Below, one piece after another: positions 40,250 through 47,829 of a stretch of DNA of 47,829 nt. The stretch covers positions 1-47,829 of the forward strand of contig NZ_JAKVRD010000025.1 in assembly GCF_022814865.1 (NCBI RefSeq), given 5' to 3'. Below the pieces are notes generated by a model, which ran no database searches, was not told the DNA's origin, and saw nothing but the letters and a program-made list of their open reading frames with translations. The DNA comes from Shimia aestuarii. GTDB taxonomy: Bacteria > Pseudomonadota > Alphaproteobacteria > Rhodobacterales > Rhodobacteraceae. A program made the translations under genes and the position numbers. The stretch's first letter is position 1. The number at the start of each line of letters is the position of its first letter.

Positions 40250-42427
40250 TCAGGCCGCATCCTCGCTCAGGAAGGCGGGCAAGGACGACGGTTCATTGCT
40301 CTCAGCGTCGCTCAGAGAATCTTCGGCGGACAGATCTCCCTCCTCGGTCTCCGGCGCAGCGCCTGCCGTGTCGGCACCAGCCTCCGTCGCACCGGCAAAC
40401 ACCATCCCGTCGGGCAGCCACCGCGTCGTCTTTGCAACCGTCGCGGCGTCGAAACCTTCCGTCTCGCTCGCCGCTTCTGCGAACGCCCGCTCCATCGCGG
40501 CCGCGATATCGCCCTTGCGTTCGCGATTGCGATCCTCGGCGTAGTCGTCACCGATCAGCTTGCGCGCCGTGGCCACCGCATGCCCCTTGTTGACCCGACC
40601 CCAGTAGTTTTGGGCAGTCGGGCGCCAGCAGGCAGCCACATCAACATCGAGCCGCGCGCCGATCTCCTCGATGATCGGGGAAGGACGATTGTCGGAGGAA
40701 AGCTGGGGTTTGACCGCGAGACCCGTCGCCCAGGCGAAAAGCGCCTGCTTGTCCGCAATGGGCAACGCCGACATCGTCCGGAAGTCCTCGGGTTTCTGAA
40801 GCTTCATCCAGTCCGTGGCGAGGTCTTGTTCCAGCGCCTCGAGCATTTTTTGGGCGACGGTGTCCGCGTGCAGCACTTCGCGGTCTTGCGCCTGGAAGGG
40901 CCGGATCGAGATGTCGAGTGCCTCGTTGCCGTAGGACCGCCCCAAAGCCTGTTCGCAGAGCGCGTAGAGCATCGCATCGAAGGCCACCTCGAAATCAGCC
41001 GCCAGATGCGCCCTGAGGATGTGCTGGCGCGTGGCACGCAGATCATCCGCCAGGCTCGCCGAAATGCCGTCCGCCTTGCGCAACGTGGCCGCGGGGTCAG
41101 AGGTCGGCACTGGCGTGGAGGACGTCGGCGGCGTCACATGTGGGCGGGCGGGGGAGGAGGCATCACCCGCATCAGCACTATCTTCGTCCGGCATGGCCGC
41201 AGCAGGGATATCTTCTGGCCGCACCAGGCCTTTCTCGACACGTAGCGCACCGTCATGACCGATGGTCAGAACCACGCCCGCAATGGCGCGATCTGCGTCC
41301 GCGAAAGGTTGCCGCTCGCGCTGCAGGGCTTCGATCTCGCGCAAACGCGGCTCGATGGCGTAGTATTCTTCGGTCTCGGCGTCGGTCCAATCCTCGCCGT
41401 CATTCTGCGCCGCCAATTCCTCTTCGCGGGCGATGAGATGCTCTTCCTCGGCGAGCAGATCGGGATCGGGTTCGATATCCTGCGGATAGACACGCCCGAA
41501 ACTGCGAAACGCCCCGTAATCCACAGAGAGATGCACCTCGACCCATTTCCATGTCCCTTCAAAGGGTTTGGCCGCGGCCTGCAGCTTCTCGATGGCGAGA
41601 CGCTCGAGGAGCTCAGGGTTTTCCATATGGGCGCTGGCGCGATCGTCGAAGAGGTCGCGCAGCAGAACGCCTCCCGCCGCCTCATAGGCTTCGATGCCGA
41701 CGAAACGCCCCAAGGCCGAGTTCGCAGAATGCGCGGTCTCGGTCAGTTGGCGTTTGATGCTTTGCGGGTGGATGTGATAGCCGCCCTTCACCGCGTTCCA
41801 GACCGCCAGTTGCCGATCGTGGTCGTCGGTCAGCGTAAACGCCATCACGCATTCGAGGGTCAGATCCCCCGCGCGAAATCGCTCGATGATTTCGGGCGCG
41901 ACACGGGCGAGTTTCAGCCGACGGCGTACCAGGTCGACGGAGACACCGAATTTCAGCGCAATTTCGTCCTCGCTGCGCCCTTCGCCAATCATCTTGTCGA
42001 AAGCTTCGAACTGGTCCGCCGGATGCATGGCTGCGCGCTGAAGGTTTTCTGTGGCGGAGGTGAGGATGGCGTTGCGTTCGTCCTCGACGAGGCAGGGCAC
42101 CGGGTGGTCTGCGGGGATCACACCGTCCTCGGCCAGCTGTTTCAGCGATTTGAGGCGACGGCCACCGGCGTCAACAGCAAAACGTGTCTCTGACAGCGCA
42201 TGAACCACTAGGTTCTGTTTGATGCCTGTCTCGCGGATGCTGGCGAGGAGTTCGGCGTCGTCGCTAGCGCTCGCGGCGACTTTGCGGACGTTGAGTTGGC
42301 TCGGCTCCAGCTGGTCGAGCGGGATCATCCGGATGTCGGCGGCGCCGTCAGGCGCAGCCGATCCGGCGGTTTCGGTTTTCTTTGAGGTGGCGGGTTTCGA
42401 ACGCGTCGTGGTTTTGGTCTTGGCCAT
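40250..42427 (-). CDS. Large ParB/Spo0J-family protein without ParA partner
   Basis: A 725-aa protein. The N-terminal ParB/Srx domain has IRMIPLDQLEPSQLNVRKVA, ETRFAVDAGGRRLKSLKQLA and ENLQRAAMHPADQFEAFDKM; the helix-turn-helix is IALKFGVSVDLVRRRLKLAR. The remaining ~480 residues are acidic and unlike RepB. No parA is adjacent, and RepB is encoded elsewhere, so this is not the partition ParB. Similar proteins occur in plasmid leading regions and may be nucleases or transcription factors. The start is ATG 42427. Confidence 0.85.
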   Translation of the reverse strand: MAKTKTTTRSKPATSKKTETAGSAAPDGAADIRMIPLDQLEPSQLNVRKVAASASDDAELLASIRETGIKQNLVVHALSETRFAVDAGGRRLKSLKQLAEDGVIPADHPVPCLVEDERNAILTSATENLQRAAMHPADQFEAFDKMIGEGRSEDEIALKFGVSVDLVRRRLKLARVAPEIIERFRAGDLTLECVMAFTLTDDHDRQLAVWNAVKGGYHIHPQSIKRQLTETAHSANSALGRFVGIEAYEAAGGVLLRDLFDDRASAHMENPELLERLAIEKLQAAAKPFEGTWKWVEVHLSVDYGAFRSFGRVYPQDIEPDPDLLAEEEHLIAREEELAAQNDGEDWTDAETEEYYAIEPRLREIEALQRERQPFADADRAIAGVVLTIGHDGALRVEKGLVRPEDIPAAAMPDEDSADAGDASSPARPHVTPPTSSTPVPTSDPAATLRKADGISASLADDLRATRQHILRAHLAADFEVAFDAMLYALCEQALGRSYGNEALDISIRPFQAQDREVLHADTVAQKMLEALEQDLATDWMKLQKPEDFRTMSALPIADKQALFAWATGLAVKPQLSSDNRPSPIIEEIGARLDVDVAACWRPTAQNYWGRVNKGHAVATARKLIGDDYAEDRNRERKGDIAAAMERAFAEAASETEGFDAATVAKTTRWLPDGMVFAGATEAGADTAGAAPETEEGDLSAEDSLSDAESNEPSSLPAFLSEDAA

Positions 42428-42699
42428 GGTCAGGATCCTTGTCGCGCCGGACCCGGAAGAGGCTCTCTCTTTCCTTTCAAGCCCGGCACACGGGCTTCCC
42501 TTTCTCTGGCTCTTTGCAATTGCGAAACACGTCAGCAATCGACCGTTTGTAAACGAATGCAAGTAAGTGCTCTCTCGTCGTGCTCGTCCAAAAACCCTTG
42601 GTTTCCTTGCGCTGAACGCGATCTGAGAGGTTCCACCGGCAGTCGCGTGCGCGTACTATATAAAGAGCGTCGGCAACCGCCACAAAATCACTTGGGTAA

Positions 42700-42725
42700 T
42701 GTCCAAAAGATTAGTATTTTGCACA
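42700..42725. promoter_or_regulatory. Inverted repeat at the DUF1612 start, probable operator
   Basis: TGTCCAAAA (42700-42708) and TTTTGCACA (42717-42725), 8 of 9 paired, spacer 8. It ends one base before the ATG at 42727. A DNA-binding protein here would block ribosome or polymerase access; the DUF1612 protein itself has an HTH and could bind it. Confidence 0.45.
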
Positions 42726-42726
42726 T

Positions 42727-43794
42727 ATGAAGCCCCAAGTATACGCTTTGACTGATGATTTCGATGACCCCTTCATCACAATCGAGGAGGATGAAGAGGC
42801 TCACGAAGAGGATCTCTGGTTTCTGCCTGGGCCACTCGAGGAAGAACCGGATGATTTGCTTCCCGGGCCACGGGCAGAACCGCCAGACACTGCTGTCATC
42901 GACGACTGGGCAAAGGCAGAAGGCGTTCACGCTGCGCGACTGGCAAAAGTGGCTGGACGCTTAGGAGCTCTGGATGACCGGCTGCTGCGTGGCCCGGAAG
43001 GCTGGCGGCATCGCCTCGCTCTTATCGAGGCGGCGGACCTCAGCTGGTTCGCAGGGGATCGGGTGAGTTCTGATCGTCTGGCGCTCTGGATATCGATGCG
43101 GCTGTCAGGTGCACAGGATGACCCAAATGCCCTGGCAAGAGTTGGATGGGCTGTTCGACGCCTGACAGGCGGTCCCGGACCAAACGGTGACTTGGCCGCC
43201 TTCCTGGATCGCCGCGATCCCGAGAACATTGAAGACAGTGCTGAGCGTTTCGAAGATCGCGCGGGCGGATGGCTGGACGTCATGGCGGCTGCGGGCGACT
43301 TACATCCAATCACGCGGGCTTGCATGGGCTTTCATCTCTGGAGCCTGGCGGGCCTCGGACAGCACGGCGACCAGATGGAAGCCGCCGTCACCGCGTCCAG
43401 GGTCGCGGCCAGCGACGGAAGCGGCGCCATCTTCGCACCGCTCGCTATGGGCGGGGCAGGGGGGCTGCGTGTCTCGGGTTTGCCAACCGAACGCTTGGCA
43501 CGCTGGTTGGATGGGATGAACAGCGCAATTCTGACGGCGATGCGAACACTTGACGATATTGAAGCGTGGACGGGTCGGGCAGAAAACGTCATGGCGCATT
43601 TGTCGGGTCGCACGCCGGTCGCCTTGCGTAAAGCTTTCTCTCAGTGGCCATTGGTCTCTGCCCCAATGGCTGAATCCGTGACCGGAGCCAGTCGCGCCGC
43701 CATTCAACGCAATCTGGCGTGGATGGAAGAAAGCGGTTTGATCCGCGAGGTGACAGGGCAGGGGCGCTTCAGGATATGGACTCTCGAAAACTGA
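42727..43794 (+). CDS. DUF1612 protein with C-terminal helix-turn-helix
   Basis: A 355-aa protein. After an acidic N-terminus (about 1-60), the DUF1612 region follows (RHRLALIEAADLSWFAGDRV, PITRACMGFHLWSLAGLG). The C-terminal HTH reads APMAESVTGASRAAIQRNLA, with the wing GLIREVTGQGRFRIW. These proteins are common on rhizobial and rhodobacterial plasmids and probably regulate transcription. It is the only plus-strand gene at this end of the backbone and is divergent from the ParB-like gene. Confidence 0.85.
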   Translation: MKPQVYALTDDFDDPFITIEEDEEAHEEDLWFLPGPLEEEPDDLLPGPRAEPPDTAVIDDWAKAEGVHAARLAKVAGRLGALDDRLLRGPEGWRHRLALIEAADLSWFAGDRVSSDRLALWISMRLSGAQDDPNALARVGWAVRRLTGGPGPNGDLAAFLDRRDPENIEDSAERFEDRAGGWLDVMAAAGDLHPITRACMGFHLWSLAGLGQHGDQMEAAVTASRVAASDGSGAIFAPLAMGGAGGLRVSGLPTERLARWLDGMNSAILTAMRTLDDIEAWTGRAENVMAHLSGRTPVALRKAFSQWPLVSAPMAESVTGASRAAIQRNLAWMEESGLIREVTGQGRFRIWTLEN

Positions 43795-43834
43795 AAGTCG
43801 ATTCCCGGGTGTGCTGGTTAATTTCAATGTGCCA

Positions 43835-43855
43835 GCATGACAGAGATTGTCATGC
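43835..43855. repeat. 8-bp perfect inverted repeat after DUF1612
   Basis: GCATGACA-GAGAT-TGTCATGC between the DUF1612 stop and the tetR remnant. It may mark the junction between plasmid backbone and the metabolic block or act as a weak bidirectional terminator; no T run. Confidence 0.45.
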
Positions 43856-44260
43856 CGCGATGTTGCTACAAATGCAAACCGGATACGAGGCTGTCAAATG
43901 GACTTTCTCAAAAGCTGCCAATCTGTTGCGCGTCGCTGACATGGCGACCTCGCGGTATGACGGAATCCGCTTGCAGGACGTGACGGACGAGTTCGGTTGC
44001 TTTATTGCGCACCTTCGAGAAGGAGATTCGATTGTGCACTGCAGCAGGATGTCTTCCTTGTTCTTCACATAGTAACAGAGGGCAGGCTTGGAAACATCGA
44101 ACAGGTCGGCCAATTCGCCAATTGACGTTTCCGAATACCTCTTGGTGGTGAACTCGTGCGCGGCCGTATCCAGCAACGCCCAGCGCTTCAGCTTCTGCTG
44201 ATGCTCGGCATCCTTGGCTTTGCGGGCGAATTGATCAGGTTGCGGCTGCGTCCTCCTTAA
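43850..44260 (-). pseudogene. Broken TetR-family regulator
   Basis: The minus-strand frame encodes a clear TetR N-terminus: KRWALLDTAAHEFTTKRYSE, TSIGELADLFDVSKPALCYY and VKNKEDILLQCTIES. After that the sequence no longer resembles TetR; a shift of frame gives FSKVRNKATELVRHVLQADS, a plausible continuation that soon meets stops. No ATG or GTG precedes the first helix: upstream the frame runs into a TGA inside the GMC gene. The ligand-binding domain is missing. It seems a decayed regulator of the neighbouring dehydrogenase genes, whose operator is still visible at 47588-47609. Confidence 0.65.
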
Positions 44261-45845
44261 TCATGTCGGCGGCTTTTTCACCGATCATGATACAGGTGGC
44301 ATTGGTGTTGCCGTTGATGATCTCGGGCATGATTGAGGCATCGGCGACACGCACATTGGCCAGTCCCTTGACCTTGAGCCGCGCATCGACCACGGCCATG
44401 TCGTCGCGGCCCATCTTGCAGGTGCCGACCGGGTGATACGCATGGTTGACCTCGGCGCGCAGGTAGTCGTCGATCTCGGCATCGGTATTGAGATAACGCT
44501 TTGGGTAAAGCGGCTTGGCGATCATATCCTTCAGCGGTGAGCCGTGCAGGATGTCCTGCGTCACCTTGAAGGCATTGCGCATGTCCTTCAGGTCATCGGC
44601 GTGATCCAGCAGGTTCAGGTCGATATTGGGCTCGGACCCCGGGTTGGCGTTCTTGAGCGTCAAACGCCCCCGGCTGCGCGGGTGGCCGATATTGACAATC
44701 ATGGTAAAGCCCCACTTGATCATCGACATGTAGTCATGGGCATGGTTGCGATAGGGCAACGGCACCATGTGAAGTTGGAAATCCGGGTTGTTCTTACCCG
44801 GCTCGGACCGCAGGAAGCCACCCGCCGCTGTGGGCGGATTGGCGAGCCAACCTTTGCGCCTGGTGAAATACTGGTAGAAGGCACCAAGGTTCTTGAGCGT
44901 GCCCAGTGGGCCAAGGGAAATTCCGGTGCGTTTCTTAGATTTGAACACGAACATCACGTCCGGGTGGTCATGCAGGTTTTCGCCCACGCCGGGCAATTCA
45001 TGCTGCACCTTGATGCCATGTTTCTCCAACTCGGCCCGGGGTCCGATGCCCGAGAGCATCAGGACTTGCGGCGAGCCGAAGGCCCCGCCGCTGACGATGA
45101 CCTCCTTGTTCACCCCGACCCGCTTGGTTTCGCCGCCCTGGTCGTATTCGACGGCCACCGCGCGCCCGTCTTCCATGACGATCCGGCGCACCGTGGCCTT
45201 AACCTGGATATCCAAGTTCTTGCGGTCCGTGATCGGGTCGAGATAGCAGAACTTGACCGAGGCGCGTTCGCCGTTCTTGGTGGTGAACTGGTAGATGCCC
45301 AGCCCTTCGCGATTGGCGCCGTTAAAATCCGGGGTCTTGGGGTATTCCAGCTTCTCGCCCGAGGCGAGGAAGGCGTTGTAGAAATCAAACGAGGCATCGC
45401 CGTTGCTGACATGCAAGGGACCGCTGTCGCCGTGATAGTCATCCGCACCGCGTTCGTTGTTTTCGGCCTTGCGGAAATAGGGCAGCACCTCGTCATAGCT
45501 CCAGCCTTCGTTGCCGAGTTCGGACCAGCGGTCATAGTCGCCGGATTCGCCACGGATATAGACCATGCCGTTCATGCCGGACGAACCGCCCAGCATCTTG
45601 CCGCGCGGGTTATAAAGCGCGCGGTTGTTAAGATTTTTCTGCGGCGTGGTGTTGAAGCGCCAGTTCAGCTTGTTGATTTTGTAGTTCTGGATCAGCCCGG
45701 CGAACATGCCGGGAATCGAAACGAATTTCGAGTTACCCGGACCCCCTGCCTCGAGAAGCGTGACGGTAGTGTTCGGATCCTCGGATAGCCGCGCGGCAAC
45801 CACTCCTCCCGAAGATCCTCCACCAATGACTACATAATCTGCCAT
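44235..45845 (-). CDS. GMC-family FAD oxidoreductase (choline/alcohol dehydrogenase-like)
   Basis: A 536-aa flavoprotein. The FAD-binding start is ADYVVIGGGSSGGVVAARLS, followed by GMC signatures (PRGKMLGGSSGMNGMVYIRG, SGGAFGSPQVLMLSGIGPRA) and the catalytic His region HAYHPVGTCKMG with NGNTNATCIMIGEKAAD. Closest in style to choline dehydrogenase and AlkJ-type alcohol dehydrogenases; the substrate cannot be fixed. The start at 45845 has GGGAGAG upstream. It lies 35 bases after the aldehyde dehydrogenase, so an alcohol-to-aldehyde-to-acid route is likely. Confidence 0.9.
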   Translation of the reverse strand: MADYVVIGGGSSGGVVAARLSEDPNTTVTLLEAGGPGNSKFVSIPGMFAGLIQNYKINKLNWRFNTTPQKNLNNRALYNPRGKMLGGSSGMNGMVYIRGESGDYDRWSELGNEGWSYDEVLPYFRKAENNERGADDYHGDSGPLHVSNGDASFDFYNAFLASGEKLEYPKTPDFNGANREGLGIYQFTTKNGERASVKFCYLDPITDRKNLDIQVKATVRRIVMEDGRAVAVEYDQGGETKRVGVNKEVIVSGGAFGSPQVLMLSGIGPRAELEKHGIKVQHELPGVGENLHDHPDVMFVFKSKKRTGISLGPLGTLKNLGAFYQYFTRRKGWLANPPTAAGGFLRSEPGKNNPDFQLHMVPLPYRNHAHDYMSMIKWGFTMIVNIGHPRSRGRLTLKNANPGSEPNIDLNLLDHADDLKDMRNAFKVTQDILHGSPLKDMIAKPLYPKRYLNTDAEIDDYLRAEVNHAYHPVGTCKMGRDDMAVVDARLKVKGLANVRVADASIMPEIINGNTNATCIMIGEKAADMIKEDAAAT

Positions 45846-45880
45846 TGTTACTCTCCCTGTTACCATTTTTTGTGTCTGTG

Positions 45881-47326
45881 TCAGACGATTTTCTTCATGA
45901 CCGCCAAGAGCGTGTCGGTGAGCCTGCTGTAGGGCGGATTCAGAAGGTTGGCCGAGTTCAGCCGCGCCTGCCGGAAGACCGGCTTGTGGGCGCTGAAACT
46001 GTCAAACCCAGCCTTGCCGGTATGGGTGCCCATGCCGCTGGCCCCAATGCCGCCGAAGGGCAACTTTTCCTGGAACACGTGGAACAGGGTTTCGTTGACG
46101 CACATCCCCCCGGCCCAGGTGTTTTGCAGCATGTGTTTTTCACGGGCGCGGTCATGGCCAAACCAATAGAGCGCCAACGGACGGTCATGGCTGTTGATAT
46201 AGCCCGTGACCTCATCCAGGCTGTCATAGGTCTTGATTGAGAGAACCGGGCCGAACACTTCCTCCTGCATCACTGCCATGTCGTCGCTGGGGTTAATCAC
46301 CATATTCAGCGGCAGAATCCGGTTGTTGGTATTGCCCTCGCCACCATCGGGGTTGACCGTCACCACCTTTGCCCCCTTGTCACGGGCATCGGTGACCAGA
46401 TTGCGCAGCCGGTCGTAATGGCGGTCCGAAACGATCGTAGTGTAGTCTACGTTGCCATCGAGGTTGGGAAAGAACTTGGTAAAGCCCTTCTTCATATCCC
46501 CGACGAACCCATCAAGCTTTTCGGTGGGCACAAAGACGTAGTCCACTCCGATGCAGGTCTGGCCACAGTTCAGCACCTTGCCGCGCAGGATCGAGCTGAC
46601 CGCCTTGGCCGGATTATAGGAATGGTCGATGATCGCGGGGCTCTTGCCCCCCAGTTCCAGCGTGACAGGCGTCAGGTTGGGTGCCGCGGCCTGGGCGATC
46701 TTGCGCCCCACGGCGGTGGACCCCGTAAAGATCAGGTGGTCAAAAGGCAGTTCGGCAAACGCATTGCCCAGCTCGGCCCCGCCGGTGACGACGGCCAACA
46801 GGTCCTCGTCAAAATTGTCGGAAACGAGATTGCCCAGAAGTTCGGTTGTATGTACCGTGACCTCGCTGGGCTTGATCATCATACGGTTGCCTGCGGCCAG
46901 CGCATGCACCGCCGGAAGAAGCGCGATGGCATAGGGATAGTTCCAGGGAGCGATATTACCGATCACTCCTAGGGGCTGCGGCACCACCTTGCATGTGGCC
47001 GGCAGCGAATGCAGGCTTGTGCCCACCCGGCGCGGGCGCATCCATTTGCGCAGGTGACGGCGGGCATGTTTGGCGCCCTGGATGACAAGGAACAAATCGC
47101 TCAGCGTGGTTTCGCGCACCGAGCGGTTGCCGAAATCCTTGTCGATGACATTACAAATGTCGTGCTTGTGTTTCTCGGTCAGTTTCAGCAGCTTTTCGAC
47201 ATTGCCGCACCGTTCTTCGTAGGACGGGTAGGGGTTGGCATTGGAGGCGGCTTTCTGGCAGGTGAAAAGCGCCTTGAGATCGTCGATGGAGGTGTCAGGG
47301 ACGATAGGCGTGGCATAGGAATTCAT
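45881..47326 (-). CDS. Aldehyde dehydrogenase, coniferyl aldehyde dehydrogenase-like
   Basis: A 481-aa NAD(P)-dependent ALDH. Motifs: GVIGNIAPWNYPYAIALLPA, LIFTGSTAVGRKIAQAAAPN, the general base Glu in VTLELGGKSPAII, and the nucleophile Cys in LNCGQTCIGVDYVFVP. The C-terminal KLPFGGIGASGMGTHTGKAG and the length fit the coniferyl aldehyde dehydrogenase subgroup of ALDHs, which lack the classical longer N-terminus and often act on long-chain or aromatic aldehydes. The start at 47326 has AAAGGA 7 bases upstream. First intact gene of the operon behind a TetR-type operator. Confidence 0.92.
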   Translation of the reverse strand: MNSYATPIVPDTSIDDLKALFTCQKAASNANPYPSYEERCGNVEKLLKLTEKHKHDICNVIDKDFGNRSVRETTLSDLFLVIQGAKHARRHLRKWMRPRRVGTSLHSLPATCKVVPQPLGVIGNIAPWNYPYAIALLPAVHALAAGNRMMIKPSEVTVHTTELLGNLVSDNFDEDLLAVVTGGAELGNAFAELPFDHLIFTGSTAVGRKIAQAAAPNLTPVTLELGGKSPAIIDHSYNPAKAVSSILRGKVLNCGQTCIGVDYVFVPTEKLDGFVGDMKKGFTKFFPNLDGNVDYTTIVSDRHYDRLRNLVTDARDKGAKVVTVNPDGGEGNTNNRILPLNMVINPSDDMAVMQEEVFGPVLSIKTYDSLDEVTGYINSHDRPLALYWFGHDRAREKHMLQNTWAGGMCVNETLFHVFQEKLPFGGIGASGMGTHTGKAGFDSFSAHKPVFRQARLNSANLLNPPYSRLTDTLLAVMKKIV

Positions 47327-47328
47327 GG

Positions 47329-47403
47329 TTAGTCCTTTGTATCAATTTCGAGGAAGCGGCGCAGCATATCGCAGGCCATTGTCTGTTCTTCGGTCTTGAA
47401 CAT
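47329..47403 (-). other. 24-codon reading frame before the aldehyde dehydrogenase
   Basis: MFKTEEQTMACDMLRRFLEI..., preceded by GGAGAGCAGG and stopping 2 bases before the ALDH start. It resembles the first residues of an acyl-CoA dehydrogenase (TEEQ...RRFLE). It may be a leader peptide or a deletion remnant. Confidence 0.35.
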
Positions 47404-47412
47404 CCTGCTCTC

Positions 47413-47583
47413 CTATCGCGCCAGAATCAGAATCGAGGCCACAGCCCCTTCGATCCCGATCAACCCACCACCATTTTCGGCAATTGCCACGTTTGCGTCG
47501 TCAACCTGGCGTGCGCCGCACTGGCGCAACCAGGCCGCCGATCCCCGCGTCTCCAAAATGACATTTACATGTTGCATTTTCAT
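47413..47583 (-). pseudogene. C-terminal remnant of a thiolase, fused to a new start
   Basis: A 56-codon frame starting MKMQHVNVILETRGSAAWLR and ending CGARQVDDANVAIAENGGGL plus IGIEGAVASILILAR. The NGGG and C-terminal SILIL motifs match the last ~35 residues of SCP-x-type thiolases (where GARQV...NGGG is typical). The catalytic domains are absent, so it is probably a deletion product that retained the operon promoter. Confidence 0.5.
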
Positions 47584-47587
47584 ACCT

Positions 47588-47629
47588 TTACTTACTGACC
47601 AGTAAGTAATAATAAGCCTGCGCTGTCAA
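47588..47629 (-). promoter_or_regulatory. TetR-type operator and promoter of the dehydrogenase operon
   Basis: A 22-base near-perfect palindrome (arms TTACTTACTG and CAGTAAGTAA around AC, 47588-47609) lies just before the first start codon. On the minus strand TTGACA is at 47629-47624; a -10 at 17 bases spacing (CTTACT) would overlap the operator. This arrangement is typical for TetR repression. Confidence 0.7.
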
Positions 47630-47829
47630 CATCAAATTTCCTTATCTATTACAGCACCTTGGAAGAAACGCTCGAATGGGGGTTCATAAAACCTGTAAAA
47701 AACCGAGAATCAGAGTGACAGCTTTTTCGGGCGAGACTCGTTGTTCGCGAAGGAAATCTCACAGGAATTGCCCAAGGCCCAGGCTCGACGCGATCTTCCG
47801 CGTTGCCAGGCCAGAGGTCTTCAGCCCGA
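47630..47829. other. Right window edge, no gene recognised
   Basis: Two short minus-strand stretches (one reading GLKTSGLATRKIASSLGLGQ before a stop, with a helix-turn-helix look) are open, but neither is convincing. Probably upstream DNA or a fragment of a regulator or transposase extending beyond the window. Confidence 0.3.

Noticed and set aside
40250..42427. Second partition locus
   Set aside because: No ParA gene adjacent and the tail is unlike partition ParB proteins.
44544..45788. A 414-codon plus-strand open frame
   Set aside because: Antisense shadow of the GMC oxidoreductase.
1..47829. CRISPR arrays, rRNA and tRNA genes
   Set aside because: No regularly spaced repeat series, cas genes, rRNA-like sequence or tRNA cloverleaf noticed on either strand by eye.

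Overview
The window reads as part of a large alphaproteobacterial plasmid, most probably from the Rhodobacteraceae (Roseobacter group). The main reasons are a complete repABC replication and partition operon with its antisense RNA, the recombinase, DUF1403 and ScpB genes beside it, a relaxase with a Ti/RP4-type nick sequence, high GC content, and a set of plasmid-typical proteins (DUF736, DUF2493, DUF3768, DUF1612, Toprim primase, strawberry-notch helicase).

Layout. 1-124 is the end of an IS3-like element. 364-4974 is a three-gene minus-strand operon: a small middle component, an SMC-like ABC ATPase with a zinc hook, and a PD-(D/E)XK nuclease. This is an ABC-three-component or Lamassu-like conflict system. 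5355-9990 is a mobilisation module: VirD4/TraG coupling protein, MOBP-type relaxase, accessory DNA-binding protein and a candidate oriT. No mating-channel (T4SS) genes lie inside the window. 10352-11502 holds two small plasmid genes. 12404-21596 is a defence island: a pRiA4b ORF-3-like protein; a retron-like unit (phosphoribosyltransferase/winged-helix effector, structured 199-base intergenic RNA candidate, reverse transcriptase); a hipB-hipA-Abi operon behind a 22-bp palindrome; and a SPARDA-type pair (DUF4365-APAZ nuclease plus short Argonaute).

21906-28659 is the replicon core: scpB, DUF1403, a tyrosine recombinase with a candidate core site, repC, the antisense RNA, repB, parS-like repeats and repA. 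A second, nearly identical DUF736 segment follows (28870-29457). The two DUF736 copies are direct repeats about 17.7 kb apart and bracket the defence island and the replicon, so that block may have entered, or could leave, by homologous recombination. 29787-43794 is a plasmid backbone block: Toprim primase, a 1465-aa methyltransferase-helicase related to strawberry notch/DarB, ParDE, small DUF genes, a solo ParB-like protein and DUF1612. 43850-47829 is metabolic: an aldehyde dehydrogenase and a GMC oxidoreductase behind a TetR-type operator, flanked by a broken tetR and a thiolase remnant.

Taken together, the plasmid carries at least four putative anti-phage or anti-plasmid systems between its transfer and replication modules. 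Functions are inferred from protein motifs read by eye; no database search was run.
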